From: Amycolatopsis deserti
GTDB lineage: Bacteria > Actinomycetota > Actinomycetes > Mycobacteriales > Pseudonocardiaceae
DNA length: 64,000 nucleotides
NCBI RefSeq assembly: GCF_014653945.1
Contig: NZ_BNAU01000006.1
Span: 1 to 64,000, forward strand
Direction: 5' to 3'
The first letter of the stretch is position 1; every line of letters begins with the position of its first letter. Below are positions 1 to 8,136 of the stretch, piece after piece. The translations under genes were made by a program, and so were the position numbers. The notes under the pieces are model-generated. The model did not search any database. It was not told where the DNA came from and was given only the letters and a program-made list of their open reading frames with translations.

Positions 1-53
1 GACCTCCTGGTGTTCGGGTGCAGATGTCGCAATCCACACCGAACCCGGAGGTC
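1..53. repeat. Imperfect inverted repeat at window edge
   Basis: Bases 1-7 (GACCTCC) pair with 47-53 (GGAGGTC) and 12-17 (GTTCGG) pair with 39-44 (CCGAAC), giving two stem blocks with a small internal loop and a 21-base apical loop. It could be a terminal repeat of an insertion sequence lying outside the window, or a hairpin. No transposase is visible here, so the identity is open. Confidence 0.35.
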
Positions 54-119
54 CTCACCCACATCAAGATCATCCTCAGCGTGTCAGCCATCACCAACGT
101 CCCCGAACAGCACACCTAG
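24..119 (+). other. Short open frame, possible end of an upstream gene
   Basis: A frame open from the window edge runs to a TAG at 117-119. From ATG at 24 it would encode about 31 residues (starts MSQSTPNPEV, ends NVPEQHT). Its stop overlaps the stop of the convergent dehydrogenase gene. I do not recognise it. It may be the 3' end of a gene that starts outside the window, or chance. Confidence 0.2.
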
Positions 120-970
120 CTCGTGAGGTGCCCGTCCGCGAGGGTGAGGCTCCGGGCGCGCAGCGTGGCCCTGGCCGCTTCGTCGTAGGCCTGGTCGTTC
201 GCCCGGGCCGGGCGGGTGCGGTCGAAGAACTGGCCGGTGACGCCTTCGACTTCCGGGGCGACGGCGAGACGGCGAGTGGCCTCCACTCCGGTCTCGAGGC
301 TGTCGGAGCTGAAGCCGATCTCGGACAGGACGATCTTGGTCGGCATGTACGTGCCCGGGTGCAGGCAGGTCGCGGTCAGCTCGGCGGGCGCGAACCGCTC
401 GGCGAGGTCGAAGCAGTGCATGATCTGCGCCAGCTTGCTCTGCCCGTACGCACGCGTGCCCGAGTAGTCGCGTTCCAGCATCAGGTCCGCGAAGTCGAGC
501 GGGTGCTGGCCCAGTGACGCGACGTGGACGACGCGCGCGGCGCGGTCCGCCGTCGCCGAGGCCCGCAGCAGCGGGATCAGGTTCTCGGTCAGCACGAAAG
601 TCGCCAGGTAGTTCACCGCGAAGCGCAGCTCGTAGCCGTCCCGGCTGGTGCGGCGCTCCCGCCCGTCGGGCTCGCCGGAGCCGATGCCGGCGTTGTTCAC
701 GAGCACGTCGAGGCGGTCGACCCGCTCCGCGATCGTGCCGGCCAACCGGGCCACCTGGGCGAGCTCGGACAGGTCGGCGGTCACCGTGACCGGCGCCGGA
801 GAACCGGCCGCGCGGACCTCGGCGGCGACCCGCTCGAGCTTGCCGGGGTCGCGACCGTGCAGGACGAGCCGGACGTCCTCGGCCGCGAGGCGCATCGCCA
901 GCGCGCGGCCGAGGCCGTCGGTGGCGCCGGTGATCGCGACTGTCCTGGTCGGCGCCGCCGCGCTACTCAT
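116..970 (-). CDS. Short-chain dehydrogenase/reductase (SDR)
   Basis: A 284-residue NAD(P)-dependent oxidoreductase of the SDR superfamily. The N-terminus carries the dinucleotide-binding glycine motif TGATDGLG, followed by NNAG near the middle and the catalytic YGQSK (YxxxK) with an upstream serine. The substrate cannot be told from sequence; its spacing and C-terminal loop resemble retinol-dehydrogenase-like or protochlorophyllide-reductase-like SDRs. The ATG (968-970) overlaps the stop of the preceding gene by eight bases, so it is probably translated as the last gene of the five-gene minus-strand operon beginning at 5720. Why a reductase accompanies the duplicated modules is unknown. Confidence 0.9.
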   Translation of the reverse strand: MSSAAAPTRTVAITGATDGLGRALAMRLAAEDVRLVLHGRDPGKLERVAAEVRAAGSPAPVTVTADLSELAQVARLAGTIAERVDRLDVLVNNAGIGSGEPDGRERRTSRDGYELRFAVNYLATFVLTENLIPLLRASATADRAARVVHVASLGQHPLDFADLMLERDYSGTRAYGQSKLAQIMHCFDLAERFAPAELTATCLHPGTYMPTKIVLSEIGFSSDSLETGVEATRRLAVAPEVEGVTGQFFDRTRPARANDQAYDEAARATLRARSLTLADGHLTS

Positions 971-2441
971 CCTCGGCGCCCGGGTCCAGCTCGTCCAGCG
1001 CCGCGACGTAGTCGTCGAGGTCGAACTCCAGCTCGCCGTCCTCGTCGTAGGTCAGGTGCTCCTCGAGCACCGCGGTCAGCTCGGCCAGCACCTCGTCGCG
1101 CTCCAGGCCGGACTCGGTCAGGCGCTGGGCGGCGATCCAGGTTTCGGCGGGCTCGCCCTCCCACAGCTGGTCGACGACCGTGGTCAGCGCGACCGCCCGC
1201 AGCTCCGACTCCTCGTCGTCGAACTCGGCCGCGAACTCGCTCAGCACCAGCATCCGCCGCTGCTCGGGGTCGGACGGGTCCAGCTCGACCTCGTCGTCCT
1301 CGGTCTCCACGGTCAGCGACGGCAGGGCGAACTGGCGGCGTTCCAGCAGGTCCTGCACGTCCTCCGGGGTCAGGTCCTCGGACCCGGTCAGGTAGGCGTC
1401 CAATGAGGACTCCTCCTCCGGGTCGCGGTCGTCCAGCCGGTCCTCGACCGCCTCGACCAGGGCGGTCAGCGCGTCCTCGGGCAGGCCCTGGCGGTCGCCG
1501 AACACCCGCGCCCACACCGGCAGCAACGCGGCCATCGCCGCGTCCTGCTCGTCGGTCAGCTCGATCTGCCCGTCGTCCACGAAGTCCACAAAGGACTCCA
1601 GCTTGGCCGGGCCGACGCGCAGCGGCTGCCGCGCGTCGTGCTCCAGGCCGAACTCGATCAGCCGCAGCGCGACCACCCGGGCGTCCTCGGTGTCGCCGAC
1701 CTCGTCCCCGGCGGCGGCGAAGAACGAGTCGATGATCTCGGCCTGCTCCTCGACGGTCAGCGGCTCCGGCTCCTCGACCTCGGCCGGCTCCGGCAGCGTC
1801 CGCAGCCGGGCCAGCGCGAGCGCGCGGAACCGGACGAAGTCCTCGCCCACCTCGGGCTCGGCCTGCCACTCGGTGCCGGCGAAGGCGTCCGCGATCACCT
1901 CGTGGGCCTGCTCGGGGGCGATTTCCGCGGACTCGCCCACCGCCCGCAGCTCGGCGAGCACGTCCTGCGGCGACTCGACGATGGCGGCGTCGGTGACCCA
2001 GCCGCCGAAGCTGCCGTAGTTGATCGAGACGACCAGGCCGTGGTCGCCGAACGACACCAGCACCGAGCTCTCGTCGCCGTAGACGTCGGTGGTGCGCCAG
2101 CACTGCCCCGGCGTGACCTGGTTCAGCCTGGCCGCCCAGGCCGGCTCGGGCAGCCCGAACTTCTCCAGCGCCAGGGCCGCGGCCTCCCGCTGGTCCTCGT
2201 CGGTGGCGAGGACGCGCAGCGCGGCCAGCGGCGCGACCAGGCGCTCCGGCTCGGCGGTGTCGGCGGCGAGGTCGATCAGCCCGGCCGCGAGGTCGTCGTC
2301 GGCCTCCCACCACTCGCCGAGGATCTCCGAGGTGACCAGCTCTACGCGGGTCGGATCGGCGTCGTTCCCCAGTTCGGCGAAGGCGTTCAGAACCTCGTCG
2401 AAGGCGGTCTCCGGCTGCGGCACCTCGGTCATGGCGGACAT
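963..2441 (-). CDS. Conserved acidic protein, module copy 2, long form
   Basis: About 492 residues, very acidic, no signal peptide or membrane segment, so probably cytoplasmic. I do not recognise a named domain. It is clearly a paralogue of the product of 3517-4680: both share an N-terminal block (SEILGEWW versus STILGDLW), a central block around CWRTTDVYGD versus CWQQADVFGD, and a block beginning LRVGPAK versus LRVGPGK. This copy has roughly 100 extra residues ending in a strongly acidic tail. An upstream in-frame start at 2468 exists, but MSAMTEV at 2441 sits at a more usual distance from the preceding stop (2485). The 3' end overlaps the dehydrogenase start, which suggests translational coupling. 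Confidence 0.75.
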   Translation of the reverse strand: MSAMTEVPQPETAFDEVLNAFAELGNDADPTRVELVTSEILGEWWEADDDLAAGLIDLAADTAEPERLVAPLAALRVLATDEDQREAAALALEKFGLPEPAWAARLNQVTPGQCWRTTDVYGDESSVLVSFGDHGLVVSINYGSFGGWVTDAAIVESPQDVLAELRAVGESAEIAPEQAHEVIADAFAGTEWQAEPEVGEDFVRFRALALARLRTLPEPAEVEEPEPLTVEEQAEIIDSFFAAAGDEVGDTEDARVVALRLIEFGLEHDARQPLRVGPAKLESFVDFVDDGQIELTDEQDAAMAALLPVWARVFGDRQGLPEDALTALVEAVEDRLDDRDPEEESSLDAYLTGSEDLTPEDVQDLLERRQFALPSLTVETEDDEVELDPSDPEQRRMLVLSEFAAEFDDEESELRAVALTTVVDQLWEGEPAETWIAAQRLTESGLERDEVLAELTAVLEEHLTYDEDGELEFDLDDYVAALDELDPGAEDE

Positions 2442-2484
2442 AGTCGCACCAGCCGGGCCCGGGCCCACGCGCGGGACCGGCGTC

Positions 2485-3510
2485 TCAGTCCGTGGGCAGC
2501 GCGATCCGGGCGTTCCGGATTTCGGTGAGCAACCGGACCTTCCGCTTGTGCTGTCCGACCAGCTCGGCGAGGTAGGGCGCGAAGTCCGCCGGGCGGCCGA
2601 CCGTGCGGTAGAGCGTGCGCAGGCGGCGCAGCGCGCGGGCCGCCTCGCGGTAGTGCTCGGCGGTCCGGCCGCCGATCAGCTCCTCGACGTGCCCGCGGTG
2701 GACCGCCAGCAGCTCGGCCGCCTCGTCCTGGCGGTCGGCCGCGACCAGTGCCTCGATCAGTGCGTCCGCGTGCTCGAGCGTCGGTTCGCGGTCGAACTCC
2801 GCGCGGCGCAGGCTCAGCACGTCGTCGGCGAGCTCGGTGGCCGCCGGGTCCTGCTTGAGCGCCCGCGCCGCGTAGGTGATCGCCTCGCTCGTGCGGCCGG
2901 CGGCGCGCAGGACGCGGACGATGCGCAGGCTCGCCTCCATCCGCGGCAGCTGCTTGGACAGGATCGCGACCAGCCCGTCGACGTCGCCGGAGATCTCCAC
3001 GAGCTGCTCGTGCAGGCGCTCGGCGACCGGCCGCTTCGCCGGGTCGGGGCGGGCCCGGTCGACGTGGGACCGCAGCTGGGCCAGCCCGGTCTCGCCGAGC
3101 GGACCGGCGAACTCGGCCAGGTCGATCTCGGCCCGCCCGTCGAACGCGACCCCGGCGAGCCAGTCGGCCAGTTCGACCGGGTCCGGCGGCCGGGCCGCAC
3201 AGGCCCGCGCGTAGAGGCCCAGAGCGCGGCGCAGCTCGGTGCCATCGCCCTCGTCGCGGCTGATGCGCTCGACGGTGCGGCGGGCCAGCGGGGCGACGTC
3301 GGCGCGGGTGCCGGAGTCGAGCAGCCGCTGCACGGTGTCCAGCACCGGGCCGATCTTCGAGTGCTCCGCCGCGGGTTCCGGCGTCCCGGCCCGCAGTTCG
3401 AGGGACCGCCGCAGCTCCGGATCGCGTTCGGCCTGGTCGTGCAGCAGCCCGGCCAGCGTCTCGGAGTCGAGGGAGGACAGGTAGGCGCGGAGATCCGTCA
3501 CCCCGCACAT
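2485..3510 (-). CDS. Helical conserved protein, module copy 2
   Basis: A 341-residue leucine-, arginine- and alanine-rich soluble protein, predicted all-helical. The opening segment (TDLRAYLSSLDSETLAGLL, then RDPELRR) matches the paralogue at 4677-5720 and resembles the helical C-terminal region found after SWIM zinc fingers in actinobacterial proteins; no SWIM CxC...CxH motif is present here. The ATG at 3510 follows the previous stop by six bases. A GTG at 3501, which lines up better with the paralogue's start, is an alternative. Function unknown; the constant pairing with the acidic protein suggests the two act together (inference). Confidence 0.75.
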   Translation of the reverse strand: MCGVTDLRAYLSSLDSETLAGLLHDQAERDPELRRSLELRAGTPEPAAEHSKIGPVLDTVQRLLDSGTRADVAPLARRTVERISRDEGDGTELRRALGLYARACAARPPDPVELADWLAGVAFDGRAEIDLAEFAGPLGETGLAQLRSHVDRARPDPAKRPVAERLHEQLVEISGDVDGLVAILSKQLPRMEASLRIVRVLRAAGRTSEAITYAARALKQDPAATELADDVLSLRRAEFDREPTLEHADALIEALVAADRQDEAAELLAVHRGHVEELIGGRTAEHYREAARALRRLRTLYRTVGRPADFAPYLAELVGQHKRKVRLLTEIRNARIALPTD

Positions 3511-3516
3511 CCTGGC

Positions 3517-4680
3517 CTACTCGCGTCGCAGCGCGATCGGCGCGGCACCGCCCGTTTCATGATCGACATCCGCGTCCTCCTCGGCGAGCAGGTCGCGGAA
3601 CTCCTCGATGATCTCGTCCAGCTCCTCCAGCAGCCGCTCGATCGCGGCCGGCCGCAGCCCGGACCGCTCGCCGGCCCAGCGGCCCCACAGCGGCAGAACC
3701 TCCGGCAGGGTTTCCAGGAACTCGTCCGGGAAGCCGTCGGCGTTGAGCACGTCCTCCAGCAGGAGGTCGAACTTGCCCGGCCCGACCCGCAGCGGGCGGC
3801 CGAAGTCGTCGTCGCAGCCGTAGTCCACGACGAACCGGACGCAGTCGGTGAACCAGCGGTCGTCGCGGCCGCCGCCCGCCTCGGCGAGGAACGCGCGCAC
3901 CAGCTCGTCCCGCTCCGCCTCGGTGAACGCCGGCGGCTCCTCGGGCGGGTCGGCGGGCGGCATGGCGCGCAGCCGGGCGGCCAGCAGGGCGCGCAGCGGG
4001 GTGAGCGGGTCCTCGGCGATCACGTCCGGCAGCAGGGCCGCCGCGCTGTCGTTGACCGCGACCGCGTCTTCCAGGATGCGGCGCGCCCGTGACAGCGGGA
4101 GCCGCCCGGTCACCAGGACCTCGCTGGCCTCCTCGCTCGCGCGCATGCTGTCCACCAGGTCGTCGACCTGGTCGGTGAGGTACACGTCGCCCAGGCCGCC
4201 ACCGCTGAGCTCGACCTCGGCGACGAGCCCGTGGGCGTGCCCGGACCGGTCCCCCCGCAGCACCAGGGTGGCGCCGTCGCCGAAGACGTCGGCCTGCTGC
4301 CAGCACTCGGTGACGGTCAGATCGGCCAGGTCCCACGGCGGTTCGGGCATGGCGGCGAACGCGTCGGCCGCCGCCGCGGCGCGGGTGCGCTGCTCCTCGG
4401 TCAGGGCCAGGTGCTGCAGCATCCGCAGCAGCGCGCGGGCGGCCGGGCTGGGCCGGCGCGCGGCGTCGTCGATCAGCGGGAGCACGACGTCGCGACCTTC
4501 GTCGGCGGGGTGCCACAGGTCGCCGAGGATCGTCGAGGCGATCAGCTCGACCTCGATCGGATCGCGCTCGGCCAGCGCGTCCTCGGCGTCGGCGAGCACG
4601 GTCTTCAGCAGCTGGCGGCGTTCGTCGGAGACGCCGGGCTTCTTCTTGGCGGGCTTGCGCTTCCGGCTGACCGGGCTCAT
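3517..4680 (-). CDS. Conserved acidic protein, module copy 1, short form
   Basis: A 387-residue acidic protein with a basic N-terminal stretch (RKRKPAKKKPG). It is the shorter paralogue of 963-2441 and lacks that copy's extra acidic C-terminal region. Shared landmarks are STILGDLW, CWQQADVFGD and LRVGPGKFD. No named family, signal peptide or membrane span is recognised. Its ATG overlaps the upstream TGA in an ATGA (4677-4680), so it is translationally coupled to the helical partner gene, the same order as in the second copy. Confidence 0.75.
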   Translation of the reverse strand: MSPVSRKRKPAKKKPGVSDERRQLLKTVLADAEDALAERDPIEVELIASTILGDLWHPADEGRDVVLPLIDDAARRPSPAARALLRMLQHLALTEEQRTRAAAAADAFAAMPEPPWDLADLTVTECWQQADVFGDGATLVLRGDRSGHAHGLVAEVELSGGGLGDVYLTDQVDDLVDSMRASEEASEVLVTGRLPLSRARRILEDAVAVNDSAAALLPDVIAEDPLTPLRALLAARLRAMPPADPPEEPPAFTEAERDELVRAFLAEAGGGRDDRWFTDCVRFVVDYGCDDDFGRPLRVGPGKFDLLLEDVLNADGFPDEFLETLPEVLPLWGRWAGERSGLRPAAIERLLEELDEIIEEFRDLLAEEDADVDHETGGAAPIALRRE

Positions 4681-5720
4681 GCGCCCATGGTGGCAGCTTT
4701 CCGGCCGGACACCACCTTCGGCACGGCGATGCGGGCGTTGCGGACCTCGACCAGGAGGCGGGTCTTGCGCTTGTGGGTCTCGACCAGGCCGGCCAGGTAC
4801 TCGCCGAACTCCGGCACCCGGTCCGCGCGCTTGTGCAGGGCGCGCAGCTCGCGCAACCGCTGGGCCGCCTCGCGGTAGCCGCCGGGGTCCTTGAGCTGGA
4901 TCAGCTCCTCGACGTGCAGGCGGTAGACCGGGATCGCCTCGGCCGGGTCGTGTTCGGCGAGGCGGGCCAGCGCCTGGGCGCGCTCCTCGGGCCAGCGGCC
5001 GAGCTCCTCGGCGGCGGCGCGCAGGGCGCGGTAGGTGTCCGGGGACGGGTGGCGGCGGAACTCGGCCCGGCGCAGGGCGAGTACGCCCTCGCGGGGGTGC
5101 ACGACGGTGCGGGCGGCGTGCGCGATGGCCTCGCCGTGGCGGCCTGCCGAGCGCAGCAGGCGGACGATGCGCAGCGCGGTCGCCGGCGTGGGCGGCTGGG
5201 CGGACAGGATCGCCAGTAGCGTGTCGACGTCGCCGGTGACCTCGGCGAGCTGCTCGGTCAGGCGGCGAATGACGTCGTTCTGCGGGGCCTGCGTGAGCGC
5301 GGCCTTGAGGTGCGCGAGGCCTTCGTCGCCGAGGGCGGGGGCGAAGTCGGCGAGGTTGATCTCGGGCCAGCCGGGCCGGTCGAGCTGGGTTTCCAGGATC
5401 CAGTCGGCCAGCTCGCGCGGGTCGGGGCGGTGGACGGTGCAGGCGCGGGCGTACAGGCCGATCGCGCGGCGCAGCTCGGCGCCGGTGGCGTCGCTGTCGG
5501 CCATCCGGCGGGCCAGCGGCGTCAGGTCGGCCTGGGTGCCCGCGTCGAGGAGTCGTTGCAGCGTGTCGAGGACCGGGCCGACCTTGCCGTGCGCGACCGC
5601 GCGCAGCTCCAGCTCGTGTCGTAACCGCGGGTCACGATCGGCCTGTTCGAGGAGGAGTTCGGCCAGCGTCTCCGCATCGAGAGTGCGCAGGTAGGCACGC
5701 AGATCCGGGGCCGAGGTCAT
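4677..5720 (-). CDS. Helical conserved protein, module copy 1, operon leader
   Basis: A 347-residue helical protein and paralogue of 2485-3510 (PDLRAYLRTLDAETLAELL at the N-terminus; the C-terminus of both contains HKRK and a VRNARIA or IRNARIA motif). It is the first gene of the operon copy1 helical, copy1 acidic, copy2 helical, copy2 acidic, SDR. The region resembles the helical segment trailing SWIM zinc fingers but has no zinc-binding motif. Function unknown. About 75 bases separate it from the next minus-strand gene upstream; no clear promoter was seen. Confidence 0.75.
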   Translation of the reverse strand: MTSAPDLRAYLRTLDAETLAELLLEQADRDPRLRHELELRAVAHGKVGPVLDTLQRLLDAGTQADLTPLARRMADSDATGAELRRAIGLYARACTVHRPDPRELADWILETQLDRPGWPEINLADFAPALGDEGLAHLKAALTQAPQNDVIRRLTEQLAEVTGDVDTLLAILSAQPPTPATALRIVRLLRSAGRHGEAIAHAARTVVHPREGVLALRRAEFRRHPSPDTYRALRAAAEELGRWPEERAQALARLAEHDPAEAIPVYRLHVEELIQLKDPGGYREAAQRLRELRALHKRADRVPEFGEYLAGLVETHKRKTRLLVEVRNARIAVPKVVSGRKAATMGA

Positions 5721-5795
5721 GCGGACAATCCTGCCGCACCCGATGGGAGGAGAACGTCACCCAAGAGCGTCGTCTTGCCTGACGCTGCGTGAGCA

Positions 5796-6143
5796 TCAGC
5801 AGGGGCTGAGCCACTGGAAGAAGTAACCGGTCTCGGCGCCACGATCGAGGTCGTCCAGAAGGGGGACGGGCGAGATCTCCGGGACGCTGCGCGGGTACGG
5901 GCGCCAGCGGCCCGCGTCGGCGAGGTAGTAGAGCGACCACATCTCGTCGAGGCCGTACCGGAGCTGGGCGAAGGGCCGTTCGGCCGGCCCGTCGCCCGCC
6001 CGGTCGGCCCGCCGCTCGACGAGGGTCACGATGCGCCCGCGCCAGCGGGACATGACCGTGTACTCGCCGCGCTGACCAGCCGGAACCCGCCGCTCACACC
6101 AACGATCGATCTGGCGTTGCTGGAGCTCGGGGATCGGCGACAT
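5796..6143 (-). CDS. DUF3024-like protein
   Basis: 115 residues from the ATG at 6143 (MSPIPELQQRQ). The order of features matches the DUF3024 pattern as I know it: an N-terminal helix ending in a basic RRVP, a strand with VTLVERRA, ARLRY-like QLRYGLDEMWSLYY, a WRPYP strand, and an aromatic C-terminus (GYFFQW). No biochemical role is established for the family. The gene is divergent from the MazG-like gene, with only about 55 bases between the starts. A longer frame extends upstream to 6269 but crosses the opposite gene and is unlikely. Confidence 0.7.
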   Translation of the reverse strand: MSPIPELQQRQIDRWCERRVPAGQRGEYTVMSRWRGRIVTLVERRADRAGDGPAERPFAQLRYGLDEMWSLYYLADAGRWRPYPRSVPEISPVPLLDDLDRGAETGYFFQWLSPC

Positions 6144-6198
6144 ACCCACAGTGATACCGCAACCCGATCGGGTCGTGCGGCACCGGATACTGCGCCCT

Positions 6199-6522
6199 GT
6201 GACGCTCGACGATCTGCAACGACGGCTGGCCGAGTTCGCCGCCGCCCGGGACTGGCAACGGTTCCACACGCCGAAGAACCTGGTGATGGCCCTGTCCGGC
6301 GAGGTGGGTGAGCTGACGGCGCTGTTCCAGTGGCTGACGCCGGCGGAGTCGGCCGCGGTGCTCGAGGACCCGGAGTCGCGCGCCGCGGTGCTCGACGAAC
6401 TGGCCGACGTGACGATCTACCTCGCCCGGCTGGCCGACGTGCTCGGCGTGAACCTCCTGGAAGCCGCGGAGGCGAAGATCAACCGCAACGAGTCGCGGTT
6501 CCCGGTTGATCGTTTCGACTAA
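6199..6522 (+). CDS. MazG-like nucleotide pyrophosphohydrolase
   Basis: About 107 residues from GTG 6199 (VTLDDLQRRL). It belongs to the all-alpha NTP pyrophosphatase superfamily of the MazG/RS21-C6 type, which hydrolyses (d)NTPs to monophosphates and removes damaged or surplus dCTP-like nucleotides. The metal-binding signature is visible as SGEVGEL followed by DELADVTIYL, and a conserved AKINRNESRFP tail closes the protein. The size fits the short house-cleaning forms. The frame is open to ATG 6151, but the GTG matches the usual N-terminus better. It ends 26 bases before the damaged helicase gene. Confidence 0.85.
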   Translation: MTLDDLQRRLAEFAAARDWQRFHTPKNLVMALSGEVGELTALFQWLTPAESAAVLEDPESRAAVLDELADVTIYLARLADVLGVNLLEAAEAKINRNESRFPVDRFD

Positions 6523-6548
6523 CCTGGCAGCCCAATGGGGGAAACGAA

Positions 6549-8136
6549 GTGGCTCTTGTTCGGCACAGCGCCGATCACCTTCTCGCGGCGGCGAAGGCCG
6601 GTCAGTTGCCCGCAACGTTGACCGAGCAGGCGAAACACCAGTGGGGACACCGTCCCGGCCAGAGCGAGATCCGCTCGTGGGTGTCGTGGTGTTCGGCTGT
6701 TGCGCGCCGCGCCGGATCAGGGCGGGAGTCGATCCTCACGAGATTCTCAGCCAGCAGTTCGGGCTGATACGGACGCGACGACGAAATGCCAGGGCCGTCC
6801 GCCTTGTGCAGGTTCACCATCCCGTGCGTTCAGCCTGCGGCCACTGCTTCAGCTCGGCCGGGACGTGGCGCGGCGCTCGGCCGAGGAGTTCCTCCACTTC
6901 GAGCACGCGCCGACCAAGCCGTTGCTGAACCTGGCCGCCCGGGAGATCCAGGAGCGGGAGCAGTTCGTGCTCCTGGACGAGCAGCAGGTCGCGGTCGAGG
7001 TGGTGATGCAGGCGGTCGAGCGCGCACGCGCGGCGGCGACCCGGACGGTCGTGGTCGTGCTCGGCGGGCCCGGCTCGGGCAAGAGCGTGATCGCGCTGAG
7101 CCTGCTCGGCGAACTCGCCCGCAAGGGCCGCCGGGTGCACCACGCGACCGGTTCCAGCGCGTTCACCAACACCATGCGCAAGATCGCGGGCAGGCGCAAC
7201 CGGCGCGTGCAGACGCTGTTCAAGTACTTCAACGATTACATGGAGTCCGAACCGCGCGAGCTGGACGTGCTGATCTGCGACGAGGCGCACCGCATCCGCG
7301 AGACCAGCGTGAAGCGCTACACGCCGCGGCAGCTGCGGGAGAAGGCCGGGCGGCAGATCGACGAGCTGATCAACGTGGCGTCGGTGCCGGTGTTCCTGCT
7401 CGACGAGAACCAGACCGTGCGGCCCGGCGAGATGGGATCGCTCGCGGAGATCACCGCCGCGGCCGACGCCCTGCGGTGCCGGCTGGAGGTGGTGCGCCTG
7501 GCCGGGCAGTTCCGCTGCGGCGGGTCCGACGCGTTCGACACCTGGGTGGCCCGGCTGCTCGGCCTCGACCGGTTGCCGCCCGTGCCGTGGAGCAAGCTGG
7601 GCGACGACTTCGTGGTGGCCAGCGCCGCCTCGCCGGACGCGCTGGACGCCTGGTTGCGGCAGCGGATGGACAGCCACGGCGGCACCGGCCGGCTGTCGGC
7701 GGGCTACTGCTGGCGGTGGAGCGACCCGGAGTCCACGCCGGACGGCAGGCGGCTCGTGGACGACGTCGTGATCGGGGGGTGGCGCCGGCCGTGGAACGCC
7801 AAACCCGGCCAGCGCGTCCCGGACGCCCCCGAGTCGTACTACTGGGCCTCCGACGAGCGCGGCTTCGGGCAGGTCGGCTGCATCTACACCGCACAGGGCT
7901 TCGAGTACGACTGGTCGGGCGTGATCTTCGGCCCGGACCTCGTCCGCCGCGACGGACGCTGGATCGCCCGCCGCGAGTACTCCCACGACCCGGCCGCGAA
8001 GAAGGCCGACGACCTGGAGTTCGGACGGCTGGTGCGGAACACGTACAAGGTGCTGCTGACCCGCGGGATGCAGGGGACCTGCCTGTACTCGACCGACCCG
8101 GAGACTCAGGCGTTCCTCGAGGAGATGGCCGGGTAA
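6549..8136 (+). pseudogene. Schlafen group 3-like/DUF2075 helicase, internally deleted
   Basis: The 3' part (from about 6844) encodes a superfamily 1-like DNA/RNA helicase domain of the DUF2075 type: Walker A GGPGSGKS, Walker B LICDEAHR, a motif III-like FLLDENQ, and a C-terminal TRGMQG block. The family's usual N-terminus (MALVRHSADHLLAAAKAG...) is encoded at 6549 in a different frame (6549 is in frame 3, the helicase in frame 1) and loses homology near 6684. About 160 unrelated bases join the two parts. From memory of family length (about 600-650 residues), roughly 130 residues net of the N-terminal nuclease-like region are missing. A shortened 478-residue product from 6700 is possible. Its 3' end overlaps the convergent exonuclease gene by 31 bases. 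Confidence 0.7.

Noticed and set aside
2089..4092. Long plus-strand open frame (667 codons) opposite the duplicated module
   Set aside because: It is antisense to clearly homologous, overlapping minus-strand genes. Its composition is the Arg/Gln/Val-rich type produced by high-GC third positions.
6602..6820. Minus-strand 72-codon frame inside the helicase gap
   Set aside because: It spans the junction of the two homologous blocks and matches nothing I know; it could be inserted DNA but cannot be supported as a gene.
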